A stretch of 64,000 bases of DNA from Rhizobiaceae bacterium (GCA_905339215.1 CAJPFN010000047.1:1-64000); one strand, 5' to 3'; shown: positions 26,730 through 38,098, numbered from the stretch's first letter. The notes: a model not told the origin generated them from the sequence alone. Translations and numbers: made by a program.

Positions 26730-26748
26730 ACCGGGGATCGACCCCGGT
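26730..26748. other. hairpin in the htpX leader
   Basis: ACCGGGG-ATCGA-CCCCGGT is a 7-bp perfect stem with a 5-base loop between the candidate promoter and the htpX start. It lies in the predicted 5' leader. Whether it affects translation is unknown. Confidence 0.4.
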
Positions 26749-26771
26749 TGCATTGAAAACGGGTGACCCGG

Positions 26772-27830
26772 ATGAACACGATCCGCACGGCGATGCTTCT
26801 GGCGACGATGACCGCGCTCTTCATGGGCGTCGGCTATCTCATCGGCGGCTCAGGCGGCATGACGATCGCCTTCCTGATCGCTGCGGCGATGAACCTGTTC
26901 AGCTACTGGAACGCCGACAAGATGGTGCTGCGCATGCACCATGCCGTCGAAGTCGACGAGCGCACGGCGCCGGAATTTTACGGCATCGTCCGCGCGCTCG
27001 CCGAGCGGGCCGAGCTGCCGATGCCGAAGGTCTACCTGATCGACAGCCCGCAGCCCAACGCATTCGCCACCGGCCGCAACCCGCAGAACGCTGCCGTTGC
27101 CGCCACCACCGGCCTTCTGCAACGCCTCTCCCACGAGGAGGCGGCCGGCGTGATGGCGCACGAGCTGGCGCATGTGAAGAATCGCGACACGCTGACCATG
27201 ACGGTCACGGCGACGCTCGCCGGCGCCATCTCCATGCTCGGCAATTTCGCCTTCTTCTTCGGCGGCAACCGCGACAACAACAATCCGCTCGGCTTCGTCG
27301 GCGTCCTGGTGGCGATGATCGTCGCGCCGCTCGCCGCCGCCATGGTGCAGATGGCTATCAGCCGGACGCGCGAATACTCGGCCGACCGGCTCGGCGCCGA
27401 GATCTGCGGTCATCCGCTGTGGCTCGCTTCGGCGCTGGACAAGATCGCCGCCGCGACCGGCCGCATCCGCAACGAGGATGCCGAGCGTAATCCGGCGACC
27501 GCGCACATGTTCATCGTCAACCCGCTGTCGGGCGAACGCATGGACAGTCTGTTCTCGACGCATCCGCTGACCGAGAACCGCATCGCCGCCCTCGAGCAGC
27601 TCGCCCAGCAATGGCAGGCCGACGCGCGCGGCGGGCAGGTGCGCCCGCGCCCCGACGACCGCCGTCCCCCCGCTCCGCAGCCGAAGGCGGACGAACCGTC
27701 CTCCCAGCCCCAGGCTGGTCCGTGGGGCGCGCCCGAGGCCGAAACTGCGCCCGCCCCTGAACCGCGGCAGAACAAACCCTCCGGACGCTGGGGCCGCAGC
27801 CCGACCGGACCGAAGGGTCCGTGGTCGTGA
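26772..27830 (+). CDS. htpX: heat-shock protease HtpX
   Basis: A 352-residue M48 membrane protease that degrades misfolded membrane proteins. Two N-terminal helices ([20 protein letters not shown] and the next) precede the catalytic motif [15 protein letters not shown], and the family's third ligand occurs around [14 protein letters not shown]. The last 80 residues are a proline/glutamine-rich tail absent in E. coli HtpX but common in rhizobia. ATG at 26772 is preferred to the GTG at 26763. The stop overlaps the next gene as GTGA. Confidence 0.95.
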   Translation: MNTIRTAMLLATMTALFMGVGYLIGGSGGMTIAFLIAAAMNLFSYWNADKMVLRMHHAVEVDERTAPEFYGIVRALAERAELPMPKVYLIDSPQPNAFATGRNPQNAAVAATTGLLQRLSHEEAAGVMAHELAHVKNRDTLTMTVTATLAGAISMLGNFAFFFGGNRDNNNPLGFVGVLVAMIVAPLAAAMVQMAISRTREYSADRLGAEICGHPLWLASALDKIAAATGRIRNEDAERNPATAHMFIVNPLSGERMDSLFSTHPLTENRIAALEQLAQQWQADARGGQVRPRPDDRRPPAPQPKADEPSSQPQAGPWGAPEAETAPAPEPRQNKPSGRWGRSPTGPKGPWS

Positions 27831-29221
27831 GCGAAGCTGACGCCCGGCCGGGGCGGGCCGGGGCCGGTCTCAGGCAGACACCGGAAGAGGGTATCGCCGG
27901 CCTGGCACCGCGCCAGGTGGCGGCGCGGCTGCTCGGCGCCGTCGTCGATGCCAGGACGCCGCTCGACGCGCTGACCGACGCCGAGCACGGCCACCCCCAG
28001 TTCCGTGCGCTCTCCGCGCGCGACCGCTCCCTGGTCAGGGCGATCCTCGCCACTGCGCTACGTTATCGAGTCACCATCGGCAAGCTGATCTCGCGGCGGC
28101 TCGACCGCCCGCTGCCGCAGAACGCGCGATCGCTCGAGCACATCCTTCACGTCGCCGCAGCCCAGATGCTGTTTCTCGACGTGCCCGACCGGGCGGCGGT
28201 GGACATGGCGGTTGCCCACGCCAAGTCCGATCCGCGAACGGTGCGCTTCGCCGCGCTCGTCAACGCCGTGCTTCGCGCCCTGGGCCGGGTCAAGGAGCGG
28301 GCGCTTCCCGCCGAGCTCAAGGCCAACGACGACGCGCCGGACTGGTTCTCCGCGCGGCTGAAAGCCGCCTACGGCGAAGAGCGCACCGCCGGCATCCTCG
28401 CCGCGCACCGTGCCGAACCGCCGACCGACTTCACGGTGAAGACCGACGCGGAAGGCTGGGCACAGCGCTTCGGTGGCATCGTGCTGCCGACGGGAAGCGT
28501 GCGCGTCGCCCGGCTGCCCGGCCCGGTCCAGGACCTGCCGGGCTTCGCCGAGGGCGAATGGTGGGTGCAGGACGCGGCCGCAGCCCTGCCGGCGCGGCTG
28601 CTCGGCGACGTGCGCGGCCTTTCCGTTGCCGACCTTTGCGCAGCCCCCGGCGGCAAGACCGCGCAACTCGCGGCGGCCGGTGCGCGCGTCACGGCGATCG
28701 ACCTGTCGCGCAGCCGTCTCAGGCGGCTGTCGGCCAATCTCGACCGGCTGAAGCTCGCCGCGGACGTTGTGGAGGCGGACCTCCTCGCCTGGGATCCGCC
28801 CGCCCTGTTCGATGCCGTGCTGCTCGATGCGCCCTGCTCGTCGACCGGGACCGTACGCCGCCATCCGGATGTTACCTGGACCAAGGGACCGGGCGACATC
28901 GCCAAACTCGCCGACCTCCAGCGGCGGCTGCTCGAGCGTGCCGTCGGCATGGTGAAGCCGGGAGGCCTGATCGTCTTCTCCAACTGCTCGCTCGATCCGG
29001 AGGAAGGAGAGGACCTTCGCGCCGCGTTCCTGTCCGCCGATCGGCGCGTCGTAGCCGACCCGATCCGCCCGGCGGAATTTCCGGGGATCGCGCCCTTCGT
29101 CACCGCCGAAGGCACCTTGCGGACGACACCCGCCGACCTCGTCCAGGAGACAGCTTCGCTGTCCGGCATGGATGGGTTCTTCGCGGCGCGTTTCCGCCGC
29201 GTCGGCCCGGAACTGCGATAA
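27827..29221 (+). CDS. rsmB: 16S rRNA m5C methyltransferase, RsmB-like
   Basis: A 464-residue enzyme with an N-terminal NusB-like domain (about residues 20-150) and a C-terminal SAM-dependent methyltransferase. SAM binding appears as [20 protein letters not shown]; the catalytic motif IV is [15 protein letters not shown], and motif [16 protein letters not shown] holds the second cysteine. It methylates rRNA at C5 of cytosine, most likely C967-like. GTG at 27827 overlapping the htpX stop is chosen as start; another GTG at 27821 is possible. It is followed by a heparinase gene and purH. Confidence 0.93.
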   Translation: MSEADARPGRAGAGLRQTPEEGIAGLAPRQVAARLLGAVVDARTPLDALTDAEHGHPQFRALSARDRSLVRAILATALRYRVTIGKLISRRLDRPLPQNARSLEHILHVAAAQMLFLDVPDRAAVDMAVAHAKSDPRTVRFAALVNAVLRALGRVKERALPAELKANDDAPDWFSARLKAAYGEERTAGILAAHRAEPPTDFTVKTDAEGWAQRFGGIVLPTGSVRVARLPGPVQDLPGFAEGEWWVQDAAAALPARLLGDVRGLSVADLCAAPGGKTAQLAAAGARVTAIDLSRSRLRRLSANLDRLKLAADVVEADLLAWDPPALFDAVLLDAPCSSTGTVRRHPDVTWTKGPGDIAKLADLQRRLLERAVGMVKPGGLIVFSNCSLDPEEGEDLRAAFLSADRRVVADPIRPAEFPGIAPFVTAEGTLRTTPADLVQETASLSGMDGFFAARFRRVGPELR

Positions 29222-29296
29222 CCATATTTTCACCCTCCCCGATAACGATTAATCAACTAAGTTGGCCGCGGTGAAGGGGCGCAACGAGGAGGGAAC

Positions 29297-31018
29297 TTGG
29301 CACGTGCGGGGACGGGCACGCCGCGTCTGTGGGCGCTGGTCATGCGCGAGACGTGGCGCCGTGCGCGCCGCCGGATCCGCTCGGGTCCGGCCTATCGCTG
29401 GCGTTATGCCGGGCGCACGCCCGAACGCGTCCTGGTGGCGCCACCCGATCTCCGACTGGCCGATCCGCAGATAGCGCTCGAGATCTACTATGGCCGCTTC
29501 CCGCTGTCGGGCCACCTTGTCGAGACCGGCGGCCGCTCCCCCTTCCAGATCGAGATCGCCGACCGCGGCTGGAACAGGTCGCTGCACGGCTTCCGCTGGC
29601 TGCGCCACATGCGGGCGGCCGGGACGGAACTCGCCGCTGCCAACGCCCGGGCGCTGGTCTCCGACTGGATCGCGGTTCATGGCGGCCGCATCGCCGGCGT
29701 CGCCTGGGATCCGGCGGTCACGGCCCGCCGCATCATCGCCTGGCTGCAACACTCGTCCGTCGTCCTCCAGGGCGCGGAGTACGCCTTCTATCGCGCCTTC
29801 CTCCGCTCGCTAGCGGTGCAGATACGCTACCTGCGTTCGATGGTCCGCGAGATGGACGACGGCAAGCACCGGCTGCGCGCGCGCATTGCCCTCGCCTACG
29901 CGGCCCTCGCGCTTCCGGCAACGGCCTCCGCCGTCAGGTCCGCCGGCCGCAACCTGTCGCAGGAACTCGAGCGCCAGATCCTGCCGGACGGCGGCCACGT
30001 GTCGCGCAACCCGATGGTGGTGATGGAGCTGCTCGCCGATCTCCTGCCTTTGCGCCAGACCTTCGCCAACCAGGCCGAAGCGCCGCCCCAGGCGCTGATC
30101 GAAGCCGTCGAACGCATGCTGCCTGCCTTGCGCTTCTTCCGCCACCAGGACGGCGGGCTTGCCCGCTTCAACGGCATGGGCGTAACCATCCATGATCGCA
30201 TCGCGGCCATCCTGCGCCACGACGACACCGGCGGCGCGCCGCTCTTGCACGCGCCGCATTCGGGCTACGAGCGTCTGTCGATGGGCGATGTCACGGTCCT
30301 CGCCGACACCGGCGCCCCGCCTCCAGCCGAGGTTTCGGGGGCCGCTCACGCGGGCTGCCTGTCCTTCGAGCTGTCCTCCGGCCGCCAGTGCTTCATCGTC
30401 AATTGCGGCGTCGACACGTTCGGCGCCGAGGATTTCAGGCCGCTGGCGCGGGCGACCGCCGCGCATTCCACGCTCACGCTCAACGACACGTCCTCGGCGC
30501 GCTTCACCTATCGTCCACGCATCAGCCGCCTGATCGGCTGGCCGCTGATCGACGGGCCGCGGGCCACCAAATGCGAGCGCACGGACCGCGACGGCACCCA
30601 GGGCTTCGTCGCCTCGCATGACGGCTATGTGCCGCGCTTCGGCCTCTTCCACGAGCGCGAACTGCTGCTGAGCGCAGGCGGCAGCGTGCTCGAAGGGTGC
30701 GATCGCGTATTCCGTGTGGGCGGGGAGCCGGCAAGGGACAATGGCCGCGATCAGGCGACCCTGCGCTTTCACGTCCACCCGGACGTGAATGTCACGCACG
30801 GCGACGACGGCCGCCTCGTTCTGTTTGCGCCGGGCGCCGATACATGGGCGTTTTCGGCAATCGGCATCGAAACCGCCGTCGAGGAATCGATCTTCTTCGC
30901 CGGGCTCGTCGGGCCGCGTCGATCGCGGCAGATCGTCATCGCCTGGAAGGCCTCGCAGAGACCGGAAGTCCGCTGGCGGCTGGAAAGGATCGGCACCCCG
31001 CCGACGGTAAAGGGCTGA
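29297..31018 (+). CDS. heparinase II/III family protein
   Basis: A 573-residue protein. The N-terminal third is rich in helices with WNRSLHGFRWLRHM and ARRIIAWLQHSS; the C-terminal half has the beta-rich heparinase II/III domain with HAGCLSFELSSGRQCFIVNCG, ATAAHSTLTLNDTSSARF and later strands. It starts with TTG, chosen because GAGGAGGGAAC precedes it. Such genes lie between rsmB and purH in many rhizobia. The family includes polysaccharide lyases, but activity here is unproven. No signal peptide is obvious, so a cytoplasmic site is likely. Confidence 0.9.
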   Translation: MARAGTGTPRLWALVMRETWRRARRRIRSGPAYRWRYAGRTPERVLVAPPDLRLADPQIALEIYYGRFPLSGHLVETGGRSPFQIEIADRGWNRSLHGFRWLRHMRAAGTELAAANARALVSDWIAVHGGRIAGVAWDPAVTARRIIAWLQHSSVVLQGAEYAFYRAFLRSLAVQIRYLRSMVREMDDGKHRLRARIALAYAALALPATASAVRSAGRNLSQELERQILPDGGHVSRNPMVVMELLADLLPLRQTFANQAEAPPQALIEAVERMLPALRFFRHQDGGLARFNGMGVTIHDRIAAILRHDDTGGAPLLHAPHSGYERLSMGDVTVLADTGAPPPAEVSGAAHAGCLSFELSSGRQCFIVNCGVDTFGAEDFRPLARATAAHSTLTLNDTSSARFTYRPRISRLIGWPLIDGPRATKCERTDRDGTQGFVASHDGYVPRFGLFHERELLLSAGGSVLEGCDRVFRVGGEPARDNGRDQATLRFHVHPDVNVTHGDDGRLVLFAPGADTWAFSAIGIETAVEESIFFAGLVGPRRSRQIVIAWKASQRPEVRWRLERIGTPPTVKG

Positions 31019-31116
31019 TCTTCCCGGCAACGGCGCTGCGGCCCGTTCGCGCAGTTCCTCTCCCCTGTTTTGTGTGATAGGCGCGCGCATCCGCCAGAAG
31101 TTACAGGAGACGCCCG

Positions 31117-32733
31117 ATGGCCGTCGCTTCCAGCAAGTTCCCCGCGCCGGACCTCGTCGCGGTCCGCCGCGCCCTGATCTCGGTATCGGACAAGACCGGC
31201 CTCCTCGACCTCGCCGCCGCCTTGTCGAAGGCCGGTGTCGAGATCGTCTCGACAGGCGGCACGGCGAAGGCACTCGCCGCGGCAGGGATCGCCGTGCGCG
31301 ACGTCTCGGAACTCACCGGCTTCCCCGAGATCATGGACGGCCGGGTCAAGACCCTGCATCCGTCCGTGCACGGCGCCCTGCTCGGCGTGCGCGACGATCC
31401 CGCTCATGCCGCGGCCATGGCCGAGCACGGCATCGAGCCGATCGACCTCGTCGTGGTCAATCTCTACCCGTTCGAGGAGGTGCGCCGCGGCGGCGGTGAC
31501 TATGCGTCCGTCGTCGAGAACATCGACATCGGCGGGCCGGCCATGGTGCGCGCCTCGGCCAAGAACCACGCCTATGTCGCCGTGGTCACCGACCCGGAAG
31601 ACTACGCGCCGCTCCTCAACGCGCTCGAGCTCAACTTCGGCTCGCTGTCGCTCGACTTCCGCAAGCGCCTGGCGGCGAAGGCCTTCGCGCGGACGGCGGC
31701 TTACGACGCGGCCATCTCCGGCTGGTTCGCCGAGACGCTCGAGGTCGAGCACCCGTCCTGGCGCGCCTTCGGCGGCAAGCTCGAAACGGTGATGCGCTAC
31801 GGCGAGAATCCGCATCAGTCTGCCGGCTTCTACGTTTCCGGCGACCGCCGCCCGGGCGTGGCGACGGCGCGGCAGCTGCAGGGCAAGCAGCTCTCATACA
31901 ACAACATCAACGACACCGACGCCGCCTTCGAGCTCGCCGGCGAGTTCGATCCGGCGCGCTCGGCAGCGGTGGTGATCGTCAAGCACGCCAATCCCTGCGG
32001 CGTCGCCGAAGCCGGCTCGCTGAGGGACGCCTATCTCGCCGCGCTGCGCTGCGATCCCGTCTCGGCCTTCGGCGGCATCGTCGCCGTCAACAGGCTGCTC
32101 GACGCTGAGGCGGCCGAGGAAATCGTCAAGGTGTTCACCGAGGTGATCATCGCGCCCGAAGCGAGCGAGGAGGCCGTCGCCATCATCGCAGCGAAGAAGA
32201 ACCTCAGGCTCCTGGTCACGGGCGGCCTGCCCGATCCCCGCGCCGGCGGGCTCGCCTTCAAGTCGGTCGCCGGCGGCTTCCTCGTCCAGTCTCGCGACAA
32301 CGCCGTCGTCGACGACCTCGCCCTCAAGGTCGTCACGAAGCGTGCCCCGACCGAAGCCGAGATGACCGATCTGCGCTTCGCCTTCCGGGTGGCCAAGCAC
32401 GTCAAGTCGAACGCCATCGTCTACGCTCGCGGCGGCGCAACCGTCGGCATCGGCGCCGGCCAGATGAGCCGGGTCGATTCCTCGCGCATCGCCGCGCGCA
32501 AGGCGGACGACGCCACTGCCGCCGCCGGCCTTGCCGAGAGCCTGGCGAGGGGTTCGGTCGTTGCTTCCGACGCGTTCTTCCCCTTCGCCGACGGGCTCCT
32601 GTCGGCCGTCGAAGCCGGCGCGACCGCGGTCATCCAGCCGGGCGGCTCGATGCGCGACGACGAGGTGATCGCCGCCGCCGACGCCCACGGCATCGCCATG
32701 GTATTCACCGGGGCCCGCCACTTCCGCCACTGA
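31117..32733 (+). CDS. purH: bifunctional AICAR formyltransferase/IMP cyclohydrolase
   Basis: A 538-residue enzyme that performs the last two steps of IMP synthesis. The N-terminal MGS-like cyclohydrolase domain shows [39 protein letters not shown] and VVNLYPFEE. The C-terminal formyltransferase contains [29 protein letters not shown] and [11 protein letters not shown]. The start follows TACAGGAGACG. Full length and in family order; a short GC hairpin follows the stop. Its place after the heparinase gene is common in rhizobia. Confidence 0.97.
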   Translation: MAVASSKFPAPDLVAVRRALISVSDKTGLLDLAAALSKAGVEIVSTGGTAKALAAAGIAVRDVSELTGFPEIMDGRVKTLHPSVHGALLGVRDDPAHAAAMAEHGIEPIDLVVVNLYPFEEVRRGGGDYASVVENIDIGGPAMVRASAKNHAYVAVVTDPEDYAPLLNALELNFGSLSLDFRKRLAAKAFARTAAYDAAISGWFAETLEVEHPSWRAFGGKLETVMRYGENPHQSAGFYVSGDRRPGVATARQLQGKQLSYNNINDTDAAFELAGEFDPARSAAVVIVKHANPCGVAEAGSLRDAYLAALRCDPVSAFGGIVAVNRLLDAEAAEEIVKVFTEVIIAPEASEEAVAIIAAKKNLRLLVTGGLPDPRAGGLAFKSVAGGFLVQSRDNAVVDDLALKVVTKRAPTEAEMTDLRFAFRVAKHVKSNAIVYARGGATVGIGAGQMSRVDSSRIAARKADDATAAAGLAESLARGSVVASDAFFPFADGLLSAVEAGATAVIQPGGSMRDDEVIAAADAHGIAMVFTGARHFRH

Positions 32734-32736
32734 CCC

Positions 32737-32750
32737 GCGCCGACCGGCGC
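32737..32750. terminator. weak GC hairpin after purH
   Basis: GCGCCG-AC-CGGCGC is a 6-bp stem four bases after the purH stop, with no T tract. It could stabilise the 3' end or terminate weakly. Confidence 0.3.
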
Positions 32751-32829
32751 AGGGCGGCGTGCGTCACGGAACCGCCGATGGTAGCATCGCGTTGAAGGAG
32801 AGTTTCACTCTAGCGCAAGGCTGCCGCCC

Positions 32830-33702
32830 ATGCTCATCCGTCTCGGCTACGAGATTGCCATCGACTGTCCGCAGAGGACGCCGCTGATCTCGGTGCTGGA
32901 AATCCATCCCGAGCGGCAGAAGGACATCCAGCGGCAGACGGGCGTGGTGACGTCGCCTTCGGTAACCAGCGCCGTCTACACCGACCGCTACGGCAATCTC
33001 TGCCGGCGTTTCGTCGCTCCTGGCGGCTGCTTTCGTATCCTCTATGACGCGGTCGTCGAGGACAGCGGCCAGACCGACGAAGTGAACACGCTCGCCGGCG
33101 AGACCCCGGTTGAGAGGCTTCCCGACGAGTGCCTCGGCTATCTGCTCGGCAGCCGCTATTGCGAGACCGACCATCTGAGCGATCTGGCATGGCAGCTGTT
33201 CGGCCACCTGCCGCCCGGATGGACGCGGGTCCAGGCGATCGTCGATTACGTCCACGCCCGCCTGTCGTTCGGTTACGGCTATGCGCGTTCCACCCGGACT
33301 GCGGCGCAGGCTCATGAGGAACGGGTCGGGGTCTGCCGCGACTTTGCCCATCTCGCCATAACCTTCTGCCGATGCATGAACATCCCGGCCCGCTACGTGA
33401 ACGGCTACCTGGGCGACATCGGCGTGCCCGCCGATCCGGCCCCGATGGACTTCTCGGCGTGGTTCGAGGCCTGGCTCGACGGAAAGTGGTACGCTTTCGA
33501 CGCCAGGCACAACACGCCGCGCATCGGCCGCATCGTCATCGCCCGCGGCCGCGACGCCACCGATGTGCCGCTCCTGCACTCCTTTGGCCCGCACAGCCTT
33601 TCGACGTTCCGGGTGTGGACCTACGAGCAGGACGAGAGCGGCGCAACCCTGCCGCCGCGCCACGGCATCGACCGCACGCTGACCGCGCAGATCCTCGCCT
33701 GA
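32830..33702 (+). CDS. transglutaminase-like protein, variant site
   Basis: A 290-residue cysteine-protease-like protein with the transglutaminase-core fold. The cysteine block is visible as ERVGVCRDFAHLAITFCR. The usual histidine block reads DFSAWFEAWLDGKWYAFDARHN: the place where many relatives have His (HAW) is Ser, while an FDARHN element follows with Asp and His. I believe this sequence is shared by close relatives in rhizobia. The N-terminus resembles the transglutaminase N-domain. Peptidase or amidase activity is only inferred. Start has weak Shine-Dalgarno support. Confidence 0.85.
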   Translation: MLIRLGYEIAIDCPQRTPLISVLEIHPERQKDIQRQTGVVTSPSVTSAVYTDRYGNLCRRFVAPGGCFRILYDAVVEDSGQTDEVNTLAGETPVERLPDECLGYLLGSRYCETDHLSDLAWQLFGHLPPGWTRVQAIVDYVHARLSFGYGYARSTRTAAQAHEERVGVCRDFAHLAITFCRCMNIPARYVNGYLGDIGVPADPAPMDFSAWFEAWLDGKWYAFDARHNTPRIGRIVIARGRDATDVPLLHSFGPHSLSTFRVWTYEQDESGATLPPRHGIDRTLTAQILA

Positions 33703-33760
33703 GGGTCGTAGCCCAGGAAGGCGATTGCACTGCGGAGCATATAGGAATATTTTCTCCTAA

Positions 33761-34213
33761 ATGCTTCGACACCTCACCGCTTTCCTGCTGCCGCAGGCGA
33801 TGCTCGCCGCCTGCCTTGCCCCCGGTCCCGCCGCGGCCGGCGAGCGATTGCTTGCCGGACCGGTCGAGGCCAGGGTGATCTCCATCCTCGACGGCGACAC
33901 GCTGCGCGCCGCCGCCTTCGTCTGGCCCGGGCAGGAGATCACCGTCAACGTGCGTATCCGCGGCATCGACGCGCCGGAGATGAAGAGCCGCTGCGATACC
34001 GAGCGCGGCGCGGCACATCGCGCGCGGGCAGCCCTGGAAGCCATCGTCGGCCGCGGCCCGGTCCGGTTGCGGGACATCGGCGGAGGCAAGTACTACGGGC
34101 GCGTGCTTGCCGACGTCGAGGCCGCCGACGGTACCGCCGTTGGCGCCGCCCTCCTCTCGCTCGACCTCGTGCGCCCCTATGGCGGCGGCCGACGCGCCCC
34201 ATGGTGCGGCTGA
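33761..34213 (+). CDS. secreted SNase-like nuclease
   Basis: A 150-residue protein with an N-terminal signal peptide (MLRHLTAFLLPQAMLAACLA) followed by a staphylococcal-nuclease fold: ARVISILDGDTLRAAAF, VRIRGIDAPEMKSRCD and YYGRVLADVEA. The Arg in VRIRGIDAPE and the Arg of YYGR match catalytic positions of SNases. Length is short, so the fold may be minimal. The upstream 58 bases are A+T-rich with TAGGA-N8-TCCTA. It ends before a 261-base gap with a vWA gene. Confidence 0.85.
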   Translation: MLRHLTAFLLPQAMLAACLAPGPAAAGERLLAGPVEARVISILDGDTLRAAAFVWPGQEITVNVRIRGIDAPEMKSRCDTERGAAHRARAALEAIVGRGPVRLRDIGGGKYYGRVLADVEAADGTAVGAALLSLDLVRPYGGGRRAPWCG

Positions 34214-34474
34214 ACCGAAGCGGGACGGACGTCGCGTTCCGTTTCGGCACGCCGGCCGCAGGTCATGCCCGGCGCAAGGCCGCCACGGTGAACGCGCGGT
34301 TAAGGACCCGGCTGGCCTATCGCCGCCGTTTACCGCCCGTCAACCATGCCGCGGGACGTGATTCCACGAAATCAGGGACTTGCCGAAGCCGGCCTTCCCC
34401 GCCTCCCTCCGTCGATCGATCCGGCCGCGATCGTGCATCTCGGCTGCAACAGGCAGCAGCGGATGGAGGATTGG

Positions 34475-35776
34475 ATGTCGACGACCCGTTTTCGCAAATT
34501 CAGCCGCGACGCGAAGGGCAACTTCGCCGTCATGACCGCAGCGATCGCCTCGGTGCTGGCGCTCGGCATCGGCTACGGCATCAATGTCGCGCAGTTGTCC
34601 AAGGTGCGCTCCAACCTGATCGGCGCGCTCGACGCAGCCGTCACCTCGACGGCCCGCGACCTGACCACCGGCAGGATCGCCGGGAAGGATGCGCGCGCAA
34701 GCGTCGAAGCCTTCCTCATGGCCAATGGCAGCGCCGACTTCATCCGGCCCGGCACGCTGGCGCTTGAGAGCATCGTGGTCGACACGTCGGCGAGCACGGT
34801 CAGCGCGCGCGCCCACGTCGACGTCGACCTCCTGTTCCCCGTCTTCGCCGCCGGCAATTCGCGGCGCATCGCGGTCGAATCGGCGGCGCTCTACTCCGAC
34901 AAGCGCATCGAGGTGGCGATGATGCTCGACGTCACCGGCTCGATGGCCGGGCAGAAGATCAAGGACCTTAAGTCCGCCGCCAACGCGGCGCTAGACGCCT
35001 TCCTCGCCGGGCAGGACCCAGCCAAGCCGCGCGTGCGCGTCGCCATCGTCCCCTATGCCGACGCCGTCAACACCGGCGCGCTGTCGAACGTCGTTCATGT
35101 CGAGAAGGGCTTCACCACCGGCGAGCCGCCGAAGCTGGACGATCCCGTCGCCGCCGCCGCCGCGCCGGACAAGTGCGCCACCGAGCGCAAGGGCTCCAAC
35201 CAGTTCACCGACGCCAGCCCCTATGCCGGCAAGGTCAACCGCGACTACCGCCTCGCCTTCTGCCCGAAGGCCGCTCTGGCGCCGCTCTCGGCGGACTTGT
35301 CCTCCCTGAAGAAGGCGGTCGGAGCCTTCGCCGCCGACGGCTACACCGGCGGCCACACCGGCATCCAGTGGAGCTGGTACATGCTGTCGCCGAAATGGCG
35401 CGACGTTCTGCCGAAGGCGGCGGCGCCCGCCGACCACGACGCCAAGAAGGTCGCCAAGATCGCCATCCTGATGACGGACGGCGAGTTCAACACCGCCTTC
35501 GCCGGCGTCGCCAAGGGCAAGGACACGCGCAACCAGGCGGCCCTGTCGCGCAGTCACGCCGAGAAACTGTGCGCGGCGATGCGCAAGGACGGCATCGAGG
35601 TGTTCACGGTCGGCTTCATGCTGAAGGAGGCCGGCGCTAAGGCGGTGATGAAGGCCTGCGCTTCGCCCGACAGCGGCCCCATCACGCACTATTTCGAGAC
35701 GAGCTCCGGCGCCGAGCTGACCGAGGCCTTCCTCTCGATCGCGCGCAACGTCGAGCGGCTGGCGGTGACGAAGTAG
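34475..35776 (+). CDS. TadG-like vWA domain protein, Flp pilus type
   Basis: A 433-residue protein. The N-terminus has the TadE/TadG transmembrane pattern (RDAKGNFAVMTAAIASVLAL), and the rest is a von Willebrand A fold: IEVAMMLDVTGSMAGQKI provides the MIDAS D-x-T-x-S, and IAILMTDGEFNT a further acidic element. TadG proteins act in Flp pilus assembly or envelope adhesion. No other tad gene is in the window, so it is an orphan copy. The ATG at 34475 follows GGAGGATTGG; the open frame extends upstream to 34346. A run of 261 bases before it holds no other gene. Confidence 0.88.
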   Translation: MSTTRFRKFSRDAKGNFAVMTAAIASVLALGIGYGINVAQLSKVRSNLIGALDAAVTSTARDLTTGRIAGKDARASVEAFLMANGSADFIRPGTLALESIVVDTSASTVSARAHVDVDLLFPVFAAGNSRRIAVESAALYSDKRIEVAMMLDVTGSMAGQKIKDLKSAANAALDAFLAGQDPAKPRVRVAIVPYADAVNTGALSNVVHVEKGFTTGEPPKLDDPVAAAAAPDKCATERKGSNQFTDASPYAGKVNRDYRLAFCPKAALAPLSADLSSLKKAVGAFAADGYTGGHTGIQWSWYMLSPKWRDVLPKAAAPADHDAKKVAKIAILMTDGEFNTAFAGVAKGKDTRNQAALSRSHAEKLCAAMRKDGIEVFTVGFMLKEAGAKAVMKACASPDSGPITHYFETSSGAELTEAFLSIARNVERLAVTK

Positions 35777-35877
35777 CCGGCGGACCTCTGGCGCCGCTGG
35801 AGTTTCCCACGGCTTTGCGGCGTTCCGGTACCCGCCCGCACCCGCCGCCCGATGGCGGAAGGCGACGGCCCAACGAA

Positions 35878-35911
35878 AAAGGCCGCCGCTCGCGAGGAGC
35901 CGGCGGCCTTT
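35878..35911. terminator. intrinsic terminator (AAAGGCCGCCG stem)
   Basis: AAAGGCCGCCG-12 bases-CGGCGGCCTTT is a perfect 11-bp inverted repeat, with T/A tracts at both ends. It lies between the plus-strand vWA gene and the minus-strand acs transcript, so it could stop both. The span 35777-36142 otherwise holds the small minus-strand frame and a second hairpin. Confidence 0.75.
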
Positions 35912-35940
35912 CCCGTGTCTGTCGTCCAGCGCGGATCCGT

Positions 35941-35957
35941 GGCGGCGGTAAGCCGCC
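35941..35957 (-). other. hairpin after the small frame
   Basis: Plus strand GGCGGC-GGTAA-GCCGCC forms a 6-bp stem with a 5-base loop 21 bases downstream of the small minus-strand frame. It may be part of the acs 3' end. It precedes the stronger terminator. Confidence 0.35.
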
Positions 35958-35977
35958 GGCCGCGCGTCATGCCGTCG

Positions 35978-36046
35978 TCAGGAAGGCTGCTTCCCGAAAA
36001 GGCAATCCGCCGGAGCCACGCGCTGGGTAACGAAGTCACTCGACAT
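35978..36046 (-). CDS. candidate 22-residue small protein
   Basis: An ATG-started frame of 22 codons plus TGA, reading MSSDFVTQRV at the start and ending FGKQPS, with one cysteine. It would be ignored by length, but AAAGGAGGTGATCC, a 14-nt match to the 16S anti-Shine-Dalgarno tail, stands one base plus a G from its ATG, at optimal spacing. It follows acs by 96 bases on the same strand and precedes hairpins and a terminator, so it is likely in the acs transcript. Function unknown; a regulatory peptide or short membrane-free peptide is possible. No membrane segment seen. Confidence 0.55.
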   Translation of the reverse strand: MSSDFVTQRVAPADCLFGKQPS

Positions 36047-36047
36047 C

Positions 36048-36061
36048 GGATCACCTCCTTT
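36048..36061 (-). promoter_or_regulatory. extended Shine-Dalgarno AAAGGAGGTGATCC
   Basis: This 14-base site equals the reverse complement of the 3' end of bacterial 16S rRNA. Such length is rare in normal genes. It precedes the 22-codon frame with about 7 bases between the GGAGG core and the ATG. Confidence 0.7.
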
Positions 36062-36142
36062 CAGTTCGTTGAACACGAGCCGAATGTGGGTGACCGCGGC
36101 GCCGATGTCAAATCGGCACCGCCGTGAGCGTCGCGCCCCGGC

Positions 36143-38098
<1,956 letters not shown>

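Noticed and set aside
32734-32829. Riboswitch in the gap between purH and the transglutaminase gene
   Set aside because: Only a short GC stem is visible; no known aptamer pattern.
36048-36061. Fragment of the 3' end of a 16S rRNA gene
   Set aside because: Only 14 bases match, with no rRNA sequence beside it, and the reverse strand gives a correctly spaced ribosome site before an ATG.
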